Positions 9,459 to 25,900 are shown, numbered from the stretch's first letter. The stretch: 64,000 nucleotides of DNA from Siphonodentalium dalli (GCA_032622095.1 CP136063.1:24308987-24372986); one strand, 5' to 3'. The notes: generated by a model not told the origin, from the sequence alone. Numbers and translations: made by a program.

Positions 9459-12400
9459 GAATATATATTAACTTAGTGGTCACTCTAAGGTGGCGACTTC
9501 CATCGCTTACCATTGTCTTCATGATATTAACCTAATTAACTTAACATACAAATACGGTCATCCTGAGTAGAAAAATACTACTATAACGAAAATTACGAAT
9601 ACCTTGGGTGTTCTTTCTCTTGTGTTTGAAAATATATTAACTAAGTGGTCACCCTAAGGTGGCGAATTCTATCGCTTAATATTGTCTTCATAATATTAAC
9701 CTAATTAACCTAAGATGCCAATATGGTCATCATGAGTAGCAAAATACAACTAGTACGAAAATAAACGCATACCGTGGATGCTCGTGTGTTTGAATATATA
9801 TTAACTAAGTGGTCACTCTAAGGTGGCGAATTCTATCGCTTAATATGGTCATCATAATATTAACTTAATTAACTGAATATGCCAATACGGTCATCCTGAG
9901 TAGCAAACTACTACTAATACAAACATTACGCATACCTTGGGTGCTCTTTCTCTTGTGTTTGAATATATATTAACTTAATGGTCACCCTAAGGTGGCGAAT
10001 TATCTCGCTTAATGTGGTCTTCATGATATTAACCTAATTAACTTAACATGCCAATATGGCCATATTGATTAGCAACATACTACTAGTACGAAAAATTCGA
10101 ATACTTTGGTTGCAGTTACTCTTGTGCTTGAATATATTTTAACTTAGTGGTCACTCAAAGGTGGCGAATTATATCGCTTACTATTGTCTTAATGATGTTA
10201 ACCTAATTAACTTAACATGCCAATATGGCCATACTGAGTAGCAAAATACTACTAGTACGAAAATTACGCATACCTTGGGTGTTCTTTCTCTTGTGTTTGA
10301 ACATATATTAACTTAGTGGTCACTCTAACGTAGCGAATTCTATCGCTTAATATGGTCTTCATAAAATTAACATAATTAACTTAAAATGCCAATATTTTCA
10401 TCCTGAGTAGCAAAATACTACTAGTACTAAAATTAGGAATTCCTTGAGTGCTCTTACTCTTGTGTTTGACTATATATTAACTTAGTGGTCACTCTAAGGT
10501 AGCGAATTATATCGATTAATATGATCTTCATAAAGTTAACCTAATTAACTTAACATGCCAATATGTTCATCCCGAGTAGCAAAATACTACTAGTATGAAA
10601 ATTACGTATACCTTGGGTGCTCTTACTCTTGTGTTTGAATATATATTAACTAAGTGGTCACTCTAAGGTGGCGAATTCTATCGTTTAATATTGTCTTCAT
10701 AATATTAACCTAATTAACTTAAGATGCCAATATGGTCATCATGAGTAGCAAAATACTACTAGTACGAAAATTACGCATACCTTGGATGCTCTTGTGTTTG
10801 AATATATATTAACTAAGTGGTCACTCTAAGGTGGCGAATTCTATCGCTTAATATGGTCTACATGATATTAATCTAATTAACTTAACATGCCAATATCGTC
10901 ATCCTGAGTAGCAAAATACTACTAGTACGAAAATTGCGCGTACCTTGGATGCTCTTACTCTTGTGTTTGAAAATATATTAACTAAGTGGTCACCCTAAGG
11001 TGGCGAATCTATCGCTTAATATGGTCTTCATAAAATTCACATAATTAACTTAACATGCCAATATTTTCACCATGAGTAGCAAAATACTACTAGTACTAAA
11101 ATTAGGCATACCTTGAGTGCTCTTACTCTTGTGGTTGACTATATATTAACTTAGTGGTCACTCTAAGGTAGTGAATTCGATCGATTAATATGATCTTCAT
11201 AAAGTTAACCTAATTAACTTAACATGCCAATATGTTCATCCCGAGTAGCAAACTACTACTAGTACGAAAATTACGCATGCCTTGGGTGCGCTTACTCTTG
11301 TGTTTGAATATATATTAACTTAGTGGTCACTCTAAGATAGCGAATTCTATCGTTTAATATGATCTTCATAAAGTTAACCTAATTAACTTAACATGCCAAT
11401 ATGTTCATCCCGAGTAGCAAACTACTACTAGTACGAAAATTACGCATAGCTTGGGTGCTCTTACTCTTGTGTTTGAATATATATTAACTTAGTGGTCACT
11501 CTAAGGTGGCGAATTCTATCGCTTAATATGTCTCTTGTGTTTGAATATATATTAACTTAGTGGTCACTCTAATGTGGCGACTTCTATCGCTTACCATTGT
11601 CTTCATGATATTAACCTAATTAACTTAACATGCCAATATGGTCATCCTGAGTAGAAAAATACTACTATAACGAAAATTACGAATACCGTTGGTGTTCTTT
11701 CTCTTGTTTTTGAACATATTTTAACTCAGTGGTCACTCTAAGGTAGCGAATTCTATAGCTTAATATGGTCTTCATAAAATTAACCTAATTAACTTAACAT
11801 GCCAATGTGTTCATCCTGAGTAGAAAATACGACTAGAATGAAAATTACGCATACCTTGGGTGTTCATACTCTTGTGTTTGAATATATATTAACTTAGTGG
11901 TCACACTAAGGTAGCTAATTCTATCACTTAATATGGTCTTCATAACACTAACATAATTAACTTAACATGCCAATATGTTCATCCTGAGTAGCAAAATACT
12001 ACTAGTACGAAATTACGCATACGTTGGGTGCTCTTACTCTTGTGTTTGAATATATATTAACTAAGTGGTCACTCTAAGGTGGCGAATTCTATCGTTTAAT
12101 ATTGTCTTCATAATATTAACCTAATTAACTTAAGATGCCAATATGGTCATCATGAGTAGCAAAATACTACTAGTACGAAAATTACGCATACCTTGGATGC
12201 TCTTGTGTTTGAATATATATTAACTAAGTGGTCACTCTAAGGTGGCGAATTCTATCGCTTAATATGGTCTTCATGATATTAATCTAATTAACTTAACATG
12301 CCAATATCGTCATCCTGAGTAGCAAAATACTACTAGTATGGAAATTACGCATACCTTGGGTGCTCTTACTCTTCTGTTTGACTATATATTAACTAAGTGG

Positions 12401-15400
12401 TCACTCTAAGGTGGCGAATTCTATCGTTTAATATTGTCTTCATAATATTAACCTAATTAACTTAAGATGCCAATATGGTCATCATGAGTAGCAAAATACT
12501 ACTAGTACGAAAATTACGCATACCTTGGATGCTCTTGTGTTTGAATATATATTAACTAAGTGGTCACTCTAAGGTGGCGAATTCTATCGCTTAATATGGT
12601 CTTCATGATATTAATCTAATTAACTTAACATGCCAATATCGTCATCCTGAGTAACAAAATACTACTAGTACGAAAATTGCGCTTACCTTGGATGCTCTTA
12701 CTCTTGTGTTTGAAAATATATTAACTAAGTGGTCACTCCAAGGTGGCGAATTCTATCGCTCAATATTGTCTTCATAATATTAACCTAATTAACTTAAGAT
12801 GCCAATATGGACATCATGAGTAGCAAAATACTACTAGTACGAAAATTACGCATACCTTGGATGCTCGTGTGTTTGAATATATATTAACTAAGTGGTCACC
12901 CTAAGGTGGCGAATCTATCGCTTAATATGGTCTTCATAAAATTAACATAATTAACTTAACATGCCAATATTTTCACCATGAGTAGCAAAATACTACTAGT
13001 ACTAAAATTAGGCATACCTTGAGTGCTCTTACTCTTGTGGTTGACTATTTATTAACTTAGTGGTCACTCTAAGGTAGTGAATTCTATCGATTAAAATAAT
13101 CTTCATAAAGTTAACCTAATTAACTTAACATGCCAATATGTTCATCCCGAGTAGCAAACTACTACTAGTACGAAAATTACGCATGCCTTGGGTGCGCTTA
13201 CTCTTGTGTTTGAATATATATTAACTTAGTGGTCACTCTAAGATAGCGAATTCTATCGTTTAATTAGGCCTTCAAAAAATTATCCTTATTAACTTAACAT
13301 GCCAATATGTTCATCCTGAGTAGCAAAATACTACTAGTACGAAAATTACGCATAGCTTGGGTGCTCTTACTCTTGTGTTTGAATATATATTAACTTAGTG
13401 GTCACTCTAAGGTGGCGAATTCTATCGCTTAATATGTCTCTTGTGTTTGAATATATATTAACTTAGTGGTCACTCTAATGTGGCGACTTCTATCGCTTAC
13501 CATTGTCTTCATGATATTAACCTAATTAACTTAACATGCCAATATGGTCATCCTGAGTAGAAAATACGACTAGAATGAAAATTACGGATACCTTGGGTGT
13601 TCATACTCTTGTGTTTGAATATATATTAACTTAGTGGTCACACTAAGGTAGCGAATTCTATCACTTAATATGGTCTTCATAACACTAACATAATTAACTT
13701 AACATGCCAATATGTTCATCCTGAGTAGCAAAATACTACTAGTACGAAAATACGCATACGTTGGGTGCTCTTACTCTTGTGTTTGAATATATATTAACAA
13801 AGTGGTCACTCTAAGGTGGCGAATTATATCGCTTAATATGGTCTTCATGATATTAACCTATTTAACTTAACATGCCAATATCGTCATCCTGAGTAGCAAA
13901 ATACTACTAGTATGGAAATTACGCATACCTTGGGTGCTCTTACTCTTGTGTTTGACTATATATTAACTAAGTGGTCACTATAAGGTGGCGAATTCTAACG
14001 CTTAATATTGTCTTCATAATATTAACCTAATTAACTTAAGATGCCAATATGGTCATCATGAGTAGCAAAATACTACTAGTACGAAAATTACGCATAGCTT
14101 GGGTGCTCTTACTCTTGTGTTTGAATATATATTAACTTAGTGGTAACTCTAAGGTGGCGAATTCTATCGCTTAATATGTCTCTTGTGTTTGAATATATAT
14201 TAACTTAGTGGTCACTCTAATGTGGCGACTTCTATCGCTTACCATTGTCTTCATGATATTAACCTAATTAACTTAACATGCCAATATGGTCATCCTGAGT
14301 AGAAAAATACTACTATAACGAAAATTACGAATACCTTTGGTGTTCTTTCTCTTGTGTTTGAACATATATTAACTCAGTGGTCACTCTAAGGTAGCGAATT
14401 CTATAGCTTAATATGGTCTTCATAAAATTAACCTAATTAACTTAACATGCCAATGTGTTCATCCTGAGTAGAAAATACGACTAGAATGAAAATTACGCAT
14501 ACCTTGGGTGTTCATACTCTTGTGTTTGAATATATATTAACTTAGTGGTCACACTAAGGTAGCGAATTCTATCACTTAATATGGTCTTCATAATATTAAC
14601 CTAATTAACTTAAGATGCCAATATGGTCATCATGAGTAACAAAATACTACTAGTACGAAAATTACGCATACCTTGGGTGTTCTTTCTCTTGTGTTTGAAT
14701 ATAAATTAACTTAGTGGTCACTATAAGGTGGCGAATTATATCGCTTAATATGGTCTTCATAAAATTAACCTAATTAACTTAACATGCCAATATTTTCATC
14801 CTGAGTAGCAAAATACTATTTGTACGAAAATTACGCATACTTTGGGTGCTCTTACTCTTGTGTTTGATTATATATTAACTAAGTGGTTACTCTAAGTTGG
14901 CGAATTCTATCGCTTAATATGTCTCTTGTGTTTGAATATATATTAACTTAGTGGTCACTCTGAGGTGGCGACTTCTATCGCTTACCATTGTCTTCATGAT
15001 ATTAACCTAATTAACTTAACATGCCAATATGGTCATCCTGAGTAGAAAAATGCTACTATAACGAAAAGTACGCATACCTTGGGTGTTCTTACTCTTGTCT
15101 TTGAATATATATTAACTTAGTGGTCACTCTAAGGTAGCGAATTATATCACTTAATATGGTATTCATACAATTAACCTAATTAACTTAACATGCCAATATG
15201 TTCATCCTGAGTAGCAAAATACTACTAGTACGAAATTACGCATACCTTGGGTGCTCTTACTCTTGTGTTTGAATATATATTAACTAAGTGGTCACTCTAA
15301 GGTTGCGAATTCTATCGCTTAATATGGTCTTCATGATATTAACCTAATTAACTTAACATGCCAATATCGTCTATATATTAACTAAGTGGTCACTGTAAGG

Positions 15401-18400
15401 TGGTGAATTCTTTCGCTTAATATTGTCTTTATAATATTAACTTAATTAATTTAAGATGCCAAAATACTACTAATACGAAAATTACGCATACCTTGGCTGT
15501 TCATACCAATATGGTCATCCTGAGTAGCAAAATACTACTAGTACGGAAATTACGCATACCTTGGGTGTTCTTTCTCTTGTGTTTGAACATATATTAACTT
15601 AGTGGTCACTTTAACGTAGCGAATTCTATCGCTTAATATGGTCTTCATAAAATTAACCTAATTAACTTAACATGCCAATATTTTCATCCTGAGTAGCAAA
15701 ATACTATTAGTACGAAACTTACGCATACCTTGGGTGCTCTTACTCTTGTGTTTGAACATATATTAACTTAGTGGTCACTCTAAGGTAGCGAATTCTATCG
15801 CTTAATATGGTCTGCATAAAATTAACCTAATTAACTTAACATGCCAATATGTTCATCCTGAGTAGAAAATACGACTAGAATTAAAATTACGCATACCTTG
15901 GGTGTTCTTACTCTTGTCTTTGAATATATATTAACTTAGTGGTCACTCTAAGGTAGCGAATTATATCACTTAATATGGTCTTCATACAATTAACCTAATT
16001 AACTTAACATGCCAATATGTTCATCCTGAGTAGCTAAATACTACTAGTACGAAATTACGCATACCTTGTGTGCTCTTACTCTTGTGTTTGAATATATATT
16101 AACTAAGTGGTCACTCTAAGGTTGCGAATTATATCGCTTAATATGGTCTTCATGATATTAACCTAATTAACTTAACATGCCAATATCGTCATCCTGAGTA
16201 GCAAAATACTACTAGTATGAATATATTACGCATACCTTGGGTGCTTTTACTCTTGTGTTTGAATATATATTAACTAAGTGGTCACTGTAAGGTGGTGAAT
16301 TATTTCGCTTAATATTGTCTTCATAATATTAACTTAATTAACTTAAGATGCCAAAATACTACTAATACGAAAATTACGCATATCTTGGGTGTTCATACCA
16401 ATATGGTCATCCTGAGTAGCAAAATACTACTAGTACGAAAATTACGCATACCTTGGGTGTTCTTTCTCTTGCGTTTCAAAACATATATTAACTTAGTTGC
16501 CAGTCTAACGTAGCGAATTCTATCGCTTAATATGGTCTTCATAAAATTAACCTAATTAACTTAACATGCCAATATTTTCATCCTGAGTAGCATAATGCTA
16601 TTAGTACGAAACTTACGCATACCTTGGGTGCTCTTACTCTTGTGTTTGATTATATATTAACTTAGTGGTCACTATAAGATGGCGAATTCTATCATTAATA
16701 TGGTTTTCATGATATTAACCTAATTAAAATAACATGCCAATATGGTCATCCTGTGCGGCAAAATACTACCAGTACAAAAATTACGAATACCTTGGGTGCT
16801 CTTACTCTTGTATTTGAATATATATTAACTTAGTGGCCACTCTAAGGTGGCGAATTATATCATTAATATGGTTTTCATGATATTAACCTAATTAAATTAA
16901 CATGCCAATTGATATGGTCATCCTGAGTAGCAACATACTACTAGTACGAAAATTACGCATGCCTTGGGTGCTCTTACTCTTGTGTTTGAATATATATTAA
17001 CTTAGTGGTCACTCTAAGGTGGCGAATTATATCGCTTACTATTGTCTTCATGATATTAACGTAATTAACTTAACATGCCAATATGGTCATCCTGAGTAGC
17101 AAAATACTACTAGTACGAAAATTACGCATACCTTGGGTGTTCTTTCTCTTGTGTTTGAATATATATTAACTTAGTGGTCACTATAAGGTGGCGAATTCTA
17201 TCATTAATATGGGTTTCATGATATTAACCTAATTAAATTAACATGCCAATTGATATGGTCATCCTGAGTAGCAACATACTACTAGTACGAATATTACGCA
17301 TGCCTTGGGTGCTCTTACTCTTGTGTTTGAATATATATTAACTTAGTGGTCACTCTAAGGTGGCGAATTATATCGCTTACTATTGTCTTCATGATATTAA
17401 CGTAATTAACTTAACATGCCAATATGGTCATCCTGAGTTGCAAAATACTACTAGTACGAAAATTACGCATACCTTGTGTGTTCTTTCTCTTGTGTTTGAA
17501 TATATATTAACTTAGTGGTCACTATAAGGTGGCGAATTATATCGCTTAATATGGTCTTCATAAAATTAACCTAATTAACTTAACATGCCAATATTTTCAT
17601 CCTGAGTAGCAAAATACTATTTGTACGAAAATTATGCATACTTTGGGTGCTCTTACTCTTGTGTTTGAATATATATTAACTTAGTGGTCACTCTAAGTTG
17701 GCGAATTCTATCGCTTAATATGTCTCTTGTGTTTGAATATATATTAACTTAGTGGTCACTCTAAGGTGGCGACTTCTATCGCTTACCATTGTCTTCATGA
17801 TATTAACCTAATTAACTTAACATGCCAATATGGTCATCCTGAGTAGAAAAATGCTACTATAACGAAAATTACGCATACCTTGGGTGTTCTTTCTCTTGTG
17901 TTTGAACATATATTAAATTAGTGGTCACTCTAAGGTAGCGAATTCTATCGCTTAATATGGTCTGCATAAAATTAAGCTAATTAACTTAACATGCCAATAT
18001 GTTCATCCTGAGTAGAAAATACGACTATTATGAAAATTACGCATACCTTGCGTGTTCTTTCTCTTGTGTTTGAATATATATTAACTTAGTGGTCACTATA
18101 AGGTGGCGAATTCTATCATTAATATGGTTTTCATGATATTAACCTAATTAAATTAACATGCCAATTGATATGGTCATCCTGAGTAGCAACAAACTACTAG
18201 TACGAAAATTACGCATGCCTTGGGTGCTCTTACTCTTGTGTTTGAATATATATTAACTTAGTGGTCACTCTAAGGTGGCGAATTATATCATTAATATGGT
18301 TTTCATGATATTAACCTAATTAAATTAACATGCCAATATGGTCATCCTGTGTGGCAAAATACTACTAGTACGAAAATTACGCATACCTTGGGTGTTCTTT

Positions 18401-19999
18401 CTCTTGTGTTTGAACATATATTAACTTAGTGGTCACTCTAACGTAGCGAATTCTATCGCTTAATATGGTCTTCATACAATTAACCTAATTAACTTAACAT
18501 GCCAATATGTTCATCCTGAGTAGCAAAATACTACTAGTACGAAATTACGCATACCTTGGGTGCTCTTACTCTTGTGTTTGAACATATATTAACTTAGTGA
18601 TCACTCTAAGATAGCGAATTCTATCGCTTAATATGGTCTGCATAAAATTAACCTAATTAACTTAACATGCCAATATGTTCATCCTGAGTAGAAAATACGA
18701 CTAGAATGAAAATTACGCATACCTTGGGTGTTCTTACTCTTGTCTTTGAATATATATTAACTTAGTGGTCACTCTAAGGTAGCGAATTATATCACTTAAT
18801 ATGGTCTTCATACAATTAACCTAATTAACTTAACATGCCAATATGTTCATCCTGAGTAGCAAAATACTACTAGTACGAATTTACGCATACCTTGGGTGCT
18901 CTTACTCTTGTGGTTGAACATATATTAACTTAGTGGTCACTCTAAGGTAGCGAATTCTATCGCTTAATATGGTCTGCATAAAATTAACCTAATTAACTTA
19001 ACATGCCAATATGTTCATCCTGAGTAGAAAATAAGACTAGAATGAAAATTACGCATACCTTGGGTGTTCGTACTCTTGTCTTTGAATATATATTATCTTA
19101 GTGGTCACTCTAAGGTAGCGAATTATATCACTTAATATGGTCTGCATAAAATTAACCTAATTAACTTAACATGCCAATTTGTTCATCCTGAGTAGCAAAA
19201 TACTACTAGTACGAAATTACGCATACCTTGTGTGCTCTTACTCTTGTGTTTGAATATATATTAACTAAGTGGTCACTCTAAGGTTGCGAATTATATCGCT
19301 TAATATGGTCTTCATGATATTAACCTAATTAACTTAACATGCCAATATCGTCATCCTGAGTAGCAAAATACTACTAGTATGAACATATTACGCATACCTT
19401 GGGTGCTTTTACTCTTGTGTTTGAATATATATTAACTAAGTGGTCACTGTAAGATGGTGAATTATTTCGCTTAATATTGTCTTCATAATATTAACTTAAT
19501 TAACTTAAGATGCCAAAATACTACTAATACGAAAATTACGCATACCTTGGCTGTTCATACCAATATGGTCATCCTGAGTAGCAAAATACTACTAGTACGA
19601 AAATTACGCATACCTTGGGTGTTCTTACTCTTGCGTTTGAACATATATTAACTTAGTGGTCACTCTAACGTAGCGAATTCAATCGCTTAATATGGTCTTC
19701 ATAAAATTAACCTAATTAACTTAACATGCCAATATTTTCATCCTGAGTAGCAAAATGCTATTAGTACGAAACTTACGCATACATTGGGTGCTCTTACTCT
19801 TGTGTTTGATTATATATTAACTTAGTGGTCACTATAAGATGGCGAATTCTATCATTAATATGGTTTTCATGATATTAACCTAATTAAAATATCATGCCAA
19901 TATGGTCATCCTGTGCGGCAAAATACTACCAGTACAAAAATTACGAATACCTTGGGTGCTCTTACTCTTGTATTTGAATATATATTAACTTAGTGGCCA
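9411..19999. repeat. Heterogeneous satellite domain with local duplications
   Basis: This is a mosaic of type 1 monomers with many private variants and no single dominant long period. Local structure includes a 332-bp dimer repeated at about 12,050-12,720 (one monomer lacks 6 bp in CTTACTCTTGTG, giving 163 + 169), a 1,906-bp-spaced duplication of about 10,985-11,655 onto 12,891-13,560, and chimeric units near 15,457, 16,347 and 19,509. Type 2 monomers (172 bp) become frequent after about 16,680. The domain looks like older, partly turned-over array. Confidence 0.8.
15400..15530. repeat. Chimeric monomer with internal deletion and jump
   Basis: After AACTTAAGATGCCA the usual ATATGGTCATC...AGTAGC segment is missing, so the text passes directly to AAATACTACTAATACG. 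The unit then runs to TTGGCTGTTCATA and jumps back into CCAATATGGTCATCC of another monomer. The whole composite is about 219 bp where measured at 16,261-16,479. The same chimera recurs at about 16,347, 19,509, 31,593, 34,974, 37,613, 41,030, 42,327, 44,826, 48,006, 49,312, 52,492, 53,798 and 60,805, but I do not see it in the HOR A domain. Confidence 0.85.
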
Positions 20000-22900
20000 C
20001 TCTAAGGTGGCGAATTCTATCATTAATATGGTTTTCATGATATTAACCTAATTAAATTAACATGCCAATTGATATGGTCATCCTGAGTAGCAACATACTA
20101 CTAGTACGAAAATTACGCATGCCTTGGGTGCTCTTACTCTTGTGTTTGAATATATATTAACTTAGTGGTCACTCTAAGGTGGCGAATTATATCGCTTACT
20201 ATTGTCTTCATAATATTAACGTGATTAACTTAACATGCCAATATGGTCATCCTGAGTACCAAAATACTACTAGTACGAAAATTACGCATACCTTGGGTGT
20301 TCTTTCTCTTGTGTTTGAATATATATTAACTTAGTGGTCACTCAATGTTGGCGAATTCTATCGCTTAATATGTCTCTTGTGTTTGAATATATATTAACTT
20401 AGTGGTCACTCTAAGGTGGCGACTTCTATCGCTTACCATTGTCTTCATGATATTAACCTAATTAACTTAACATGCCAATATGGTCATCCTGAGTAGAAAA
20501 ATGCTACTATAACGAAAATTACGCATACCTTGGGTGTTCTTTCTCTTGTGTTTGAACATATATTAAATTAGTTGTCACTCTAAGGTAGCGAATTCTATCG
20601 CTTAATATGGTCTGCATAAAATTAACCTAATTAACTTAACATGCCAATATGTTCATCCTGAGTAGCAAAATACTACTAGTGCGAAAATTACGCATACCTT
20701 GGGTGTTCTTTCTCTTGTGTTTGAACATATATTAACTTAGTGGTCACTTTAACGTAGCGAATTCTATCGCTTAATATGGTCTTCATAAAATTAACCTAAT
20801 TAACTTAACATGCCAATATCGTCATCCTGAGTAGAAAATACTACTAGTATGAACATATAACGCATACCTTGGGTGTTCTTACTCTTGTCTTTGAATATAT
20901 ATTAACTTAGTGGTCACTCTAAGGTAGCGAATTATATCACTTAATATGGTATTCATACAATTAACCTAATTAACTTAACATGCCAATATGTTCATCCTGA
21001 GTAGCAAAATACTACTAGTATGAACATATAACGCATACCTTGGGTGCTTTTACTCTTGTGTTTGAATATATATTAACTTAGTGGTCACTATAAGGTGGCG
21101 AATTCTATCATTAATTTGGTTTTCATGATATTAACTTAACATGCCAATATTTTCATCCTGAGTAGCAAAATACTATTAGTACGAAACTTACGCATACATT
21201 GGGTGCTCTTACTCTTGTGGTCACTCTAAGGTGGCGAATTATATCGCTTACTATTGTCTTCATGATATTAACGTAATTAACTTAACATGCCAATATGATC
21301 ATCCTGAGTAGCAAAATACTACTAGTACGAAAATTACGCATACCTTGGGTGTTCTTTCTCTTGTGTTTGAATATATATTAACTTAGTGGTCACTATAAGG
21401 TGGCGAATTCTATCATTAATATGGTTTTCATGATATTAACCTAATTAAATTAACATGCCAATTGATATGGTCATCCTGAGTAGCAACATACTACTAGTAC
21501 GAAAATTACGCATGCCTTGGGTGCTCTTTAAATACTCTTGTGTTTGAATATATATAAACTTAGTGGTCACTCTAAGGTGGCGAATTATATCGCTTACTAT
21601 TGTCTTCATGATATTAACGTAATTAACTTAACATGCCAATATGGTCATCCTGAGTTGCAAAATACTACTAGTACGAAAATCACGCATACCTTGTGTGTTC
21701 TTTCTCTTGTGTTTTAATATATATTAACTTAGTGGTCACTATAAGGTGGCGAATTATATCGCTTAATATGGTCTTCATAAAATTAACCTAATTAACTTAA
21801 CATGCCAATATTTTCATCATGAGTAGCAAAATACTATTTGTACGAAAATTACGCATACTTTGGGTGCTCTTACTCTTGTGTTTGAATATATATTAACTTA
21901 GTGGTCACTCTAAGTTGGCGAATTCTATCTCTTAATATGTCTCTTGTGTTTGAATATATATTAACTTAGTGATCACTCTAATGTGGCGACTTCTATCGCT
22001 TACCATTGTCTTCATGATATTAACCTAATTAACTTAACATGACAATATGGTCATCCTGAGTAGAAAAATGCTACTATAACGAAAATTACGCATACCTTGG
22101 GTGTTCTTTCTCTTGTGTTTGAACATATATTAAATTAGTGGTCACTCTAAGGTAGCGAATTCTATCGCTTAATATGGTCTGCATAAAATTAACCTAATTA
22201 ACTTAACATGCCAATATGTTCATCCTGAGTAGAAAATACGACTAGAATGAAAATTACGTATACCTTGGGTGTTCTTTCTCTTGTGTTTGAATATATATTA
22301 ACTTAGTGGTCACTATAAGGTGGCGAATTCTATCATTAATATGGTTTTCATGATATTAACCTAATTAAATTAACATGCCAATTGATATGGTCATCCTGAG
22401 TAGCAACATACTACTAGTACGAAAATTACGCATGCCTTGGGTGCTCTTACTCTTGTGTTTGAATATATATTAACTTAGTGGTCACTCTAAGGTGGCGAAT
22501 TATATCGCTTACTATTGTCTTCATAATATTAACGTGATTAACTTAACATGCCAATATGGTCATCCTGAGTAGCAAAATACTACTAGTACGAAAATTACGC
22601 ATACCTTGGGTGTTCTTTCTCTTGTGTTTGAATATATATTAACTTAGTGGTCACTCAATGTTGGCGAATTCTATCGCTTAATATGTCTCTTGTGTTTGAA
22701 TATATATTAACTTAGTGGTCATTCTAAGGTGGCGACTTCTATCGCTTACCATTGTCTTCATGATATTAACCTAATTAACTTAACATGCCAATATGGTCAT
22801 CCTGAGTAGAAAAATGCTACTATAACGAAAATTACGCATACCTTGGGTGTTCTTTCTCTTGTGTTTGAACATATATTAAATTAGTTGTCACTCTAAGGTA

Positions 22901-25900
22901 GCGAATTCTATCGCTTAATATGGTCTGCATAAAATTAACCTAATTAACTTAACATGCCAATATGTTCATCCTGAGTAGCAAAATACTACTAGTGCGAAAA
23001 TTACGCATACCTTGGGTGTTCTTTCTCTTGTGTTTGAACATATATTAACTTAGTGGTCACTTTAACGTAGCGAATTCTATCGCTTAATATGGTCTTCATA
23101 AAATTAACCTAATTAACTTAACATGCCAATATCGTCATCCTGAGTAGCAAAATACTACTAGTATGAACATATAACGCATACCTTGGGTGTTCTTACTCTT
23201 GTCTTTGAATATATATTAACTTAGTGGTCACTCTAAGGTAGCGAATTATATCACTTAATATGGTATTCATACAATTAACCTAATTAACTTAACATGCCAA
23301 TATGTTCATCCTGAGTAGCAAAATACTACTAGTATGAACATATAACGCATACCTTGGGTGTTCTTTCTCTTGTGTTTGAATATATATTAACTTAGTGGTC
23401 ACTATAAGGTGGCGAATTCTATCATTAATTTGGTTTTCATGATATTAACTTAACATGCCAATATTTTCATCCTGAGTAGCAAAATACTATTAGTACGAAA
23501 CTTACGCATACATTGGGTGCTCTTACTCTTGTGGTCACTCTAAGGTGGCGAATTATATCGCTTACTATTGTCTTCATGATATTAACGTAATTAACTTAAC
23601 ATGCCAATATGATCATCCTGAGTAGCAAAATACTACTAGTACGAAAATTACGCATACCTTGGGTGTTCTTTCTCTTGTGTTTGAATATATATTAACTTAG
23701 TGGTCACTATAAGGTGGCGAATTCTATCATTAATATGGTTTTCATGATATTAACCTAATTAAATTAACATGCCAATTGATATGGTCATCCTGAGTAGCAA
23801 CATACTACTAGTACGAAAATTACGCATGCCTTGGGTGCTCTTTAAATACTCTTGTGTTTGAATATATATAAACTTAGTGGTCACTCTAAGGTGGCGAATT
23901 ATATCGCTTACTATTGTCTTCATGATATTAACGTAATTAACTTAACATGCCAATATGGTCATCCTGAGTTGCAAAATACTACTAGTACGAAAATCACGCA
24001 TACCTTGTGTGTTCTTTCTCTTGTGTTTTAATATATATTAACTTAGTGGTCACTATAAGGTGGCGAATTATATCGCTTAATATGGTCTTCATAAAATTAA
24101 CCTAATTAACTTAACATGCCAATATTTTCATCATGAGTAGCAAAATACTATTTGTACGAAAATTACGCATACTTTGGGTGCTCTTACTCTTGTGTTTGAA
24201 TATATATTAACTTAGTGGTCACTCTAAGTTGGCGAATTCTATCTCTTAATATGTCTCTTGTGTTTGAATATATATTAACTTAGTGATCACTCTAATGTGG
24301 CGACTTCTATCGCTTACCATTGTCTTCATGATATTAACCTAATTAACTTAACATGACAATATGGTCATCCTGAGTAGAAAAATGCTACTATAACGAAAAT
24401 TACGCATACCTTGGGTGTTCTTTCTCTTGTGTTTGAACATATATTAAATTAGTGGTCACTCTAAGGTAGCGAATTCTATCGCTTAATATGGTCTGCATAA
24501 AATTAACCTAATTAACTTAACATGCCAATATGTTCATCCTGAGTAGAAAATACGACTAGAATGAAAATTACGTATACCTTGGGTGTTCTTTCTCTTGTGT
24601 TTGAATATATATTAACTTAGTGGTCACTATAAGGTGGCGAATTCTATCATTAATATGGTTTTCATGATATTAACCTAATTAAATTAACATGCCAATTGAT
24701 ATGGTCATCCTGAGTAGCAACATACTACTAGTACGAAAATTACGCATGCCTTGGGTGCTCTTACTATTGTGTTTGAATATATATTAACTTAGTGGTCACT
24801 CTAAGGTGGCGAATTATATCGCTTACTATTGTCTTCATAATATTAACGTGATTAACTTAACATGCCAATATGGTCATCCTGAGTAGCAAAATACTACTAG
24901 TACGAAAATTACGCATACCTTGGGTGTTCTTTCTCTTGTGTTTGAATATATATTAACTTAGTGGTCACTCAATGTTGGCGAATTCTATCGCTTAATATGT
25001 CTCTTGTGTTTGAATATATATTAACTTAGTGGTCATTCTAAGGTGGCGACTTCTATCGCTTACCATTGTCTTCATGATATTAACCTAATTAACTTAACAT
25101 GCCAATATGGTCATCCTGAGTAGAAAAATGCTACTATAACGAAAATTACGCATACCTTGGGTGTTCTTTCTCTTGTGTTTGAACATATATTAAATTAGTT
25201 GTCACTCTAAGGTAGCGAATTCTATCGCTTAATATGGTCTGCATAAAATTAACCTAATTAACTTAACATGCCAATATGTTCATCCTGAGTAGCAAAATAC
25301 TACTAGTGCGAAAATTACGCATACCTTGGGTGTTCTTTCTCTTGTGTTTGAACATATATTAACTTAGTGGTCACTTTAACGTAGCGAATTCTATCGCTTA
25401 ATATGGTCTTCATAAAATTAACCTAATTAACTTAACATGCCAATATCGTCATCCTGAGTAGCAAAATACTACTAGTATGAACATATAACGCATACCTTGG
25501 GTGTTCTTACTCTTGTCTTTGAATATATATTAACTTAGTGGTCACTCTAAGGTAGCGAATTATATCACTTAATATGGTATTCATACAATTAACCTAATTA
25601 ACTTAACATGCCAATATGTTCATCCTGAGTAGCAAAATACTACTAGTATGAACATATAACGCATACCTTGGGTGTTCTTTCTCTTGTGTTTGAATATATA
25701 TTAACTTAGTGGTCACTATAAGGTGGCGAATTCTATCATTAATTTGGTTTTCATGATATTAACTTAACATGCCAATATTTTCATCCTGAGTAGCAAAATA
25801 CTATTAGTACGAAACTTACGCATACATTGGGTGCTCTTACTCTTGTGGTCACTCTAAGGTGGCGAATTATATCGCTTACTATTGTCTTCATGATATTAAC

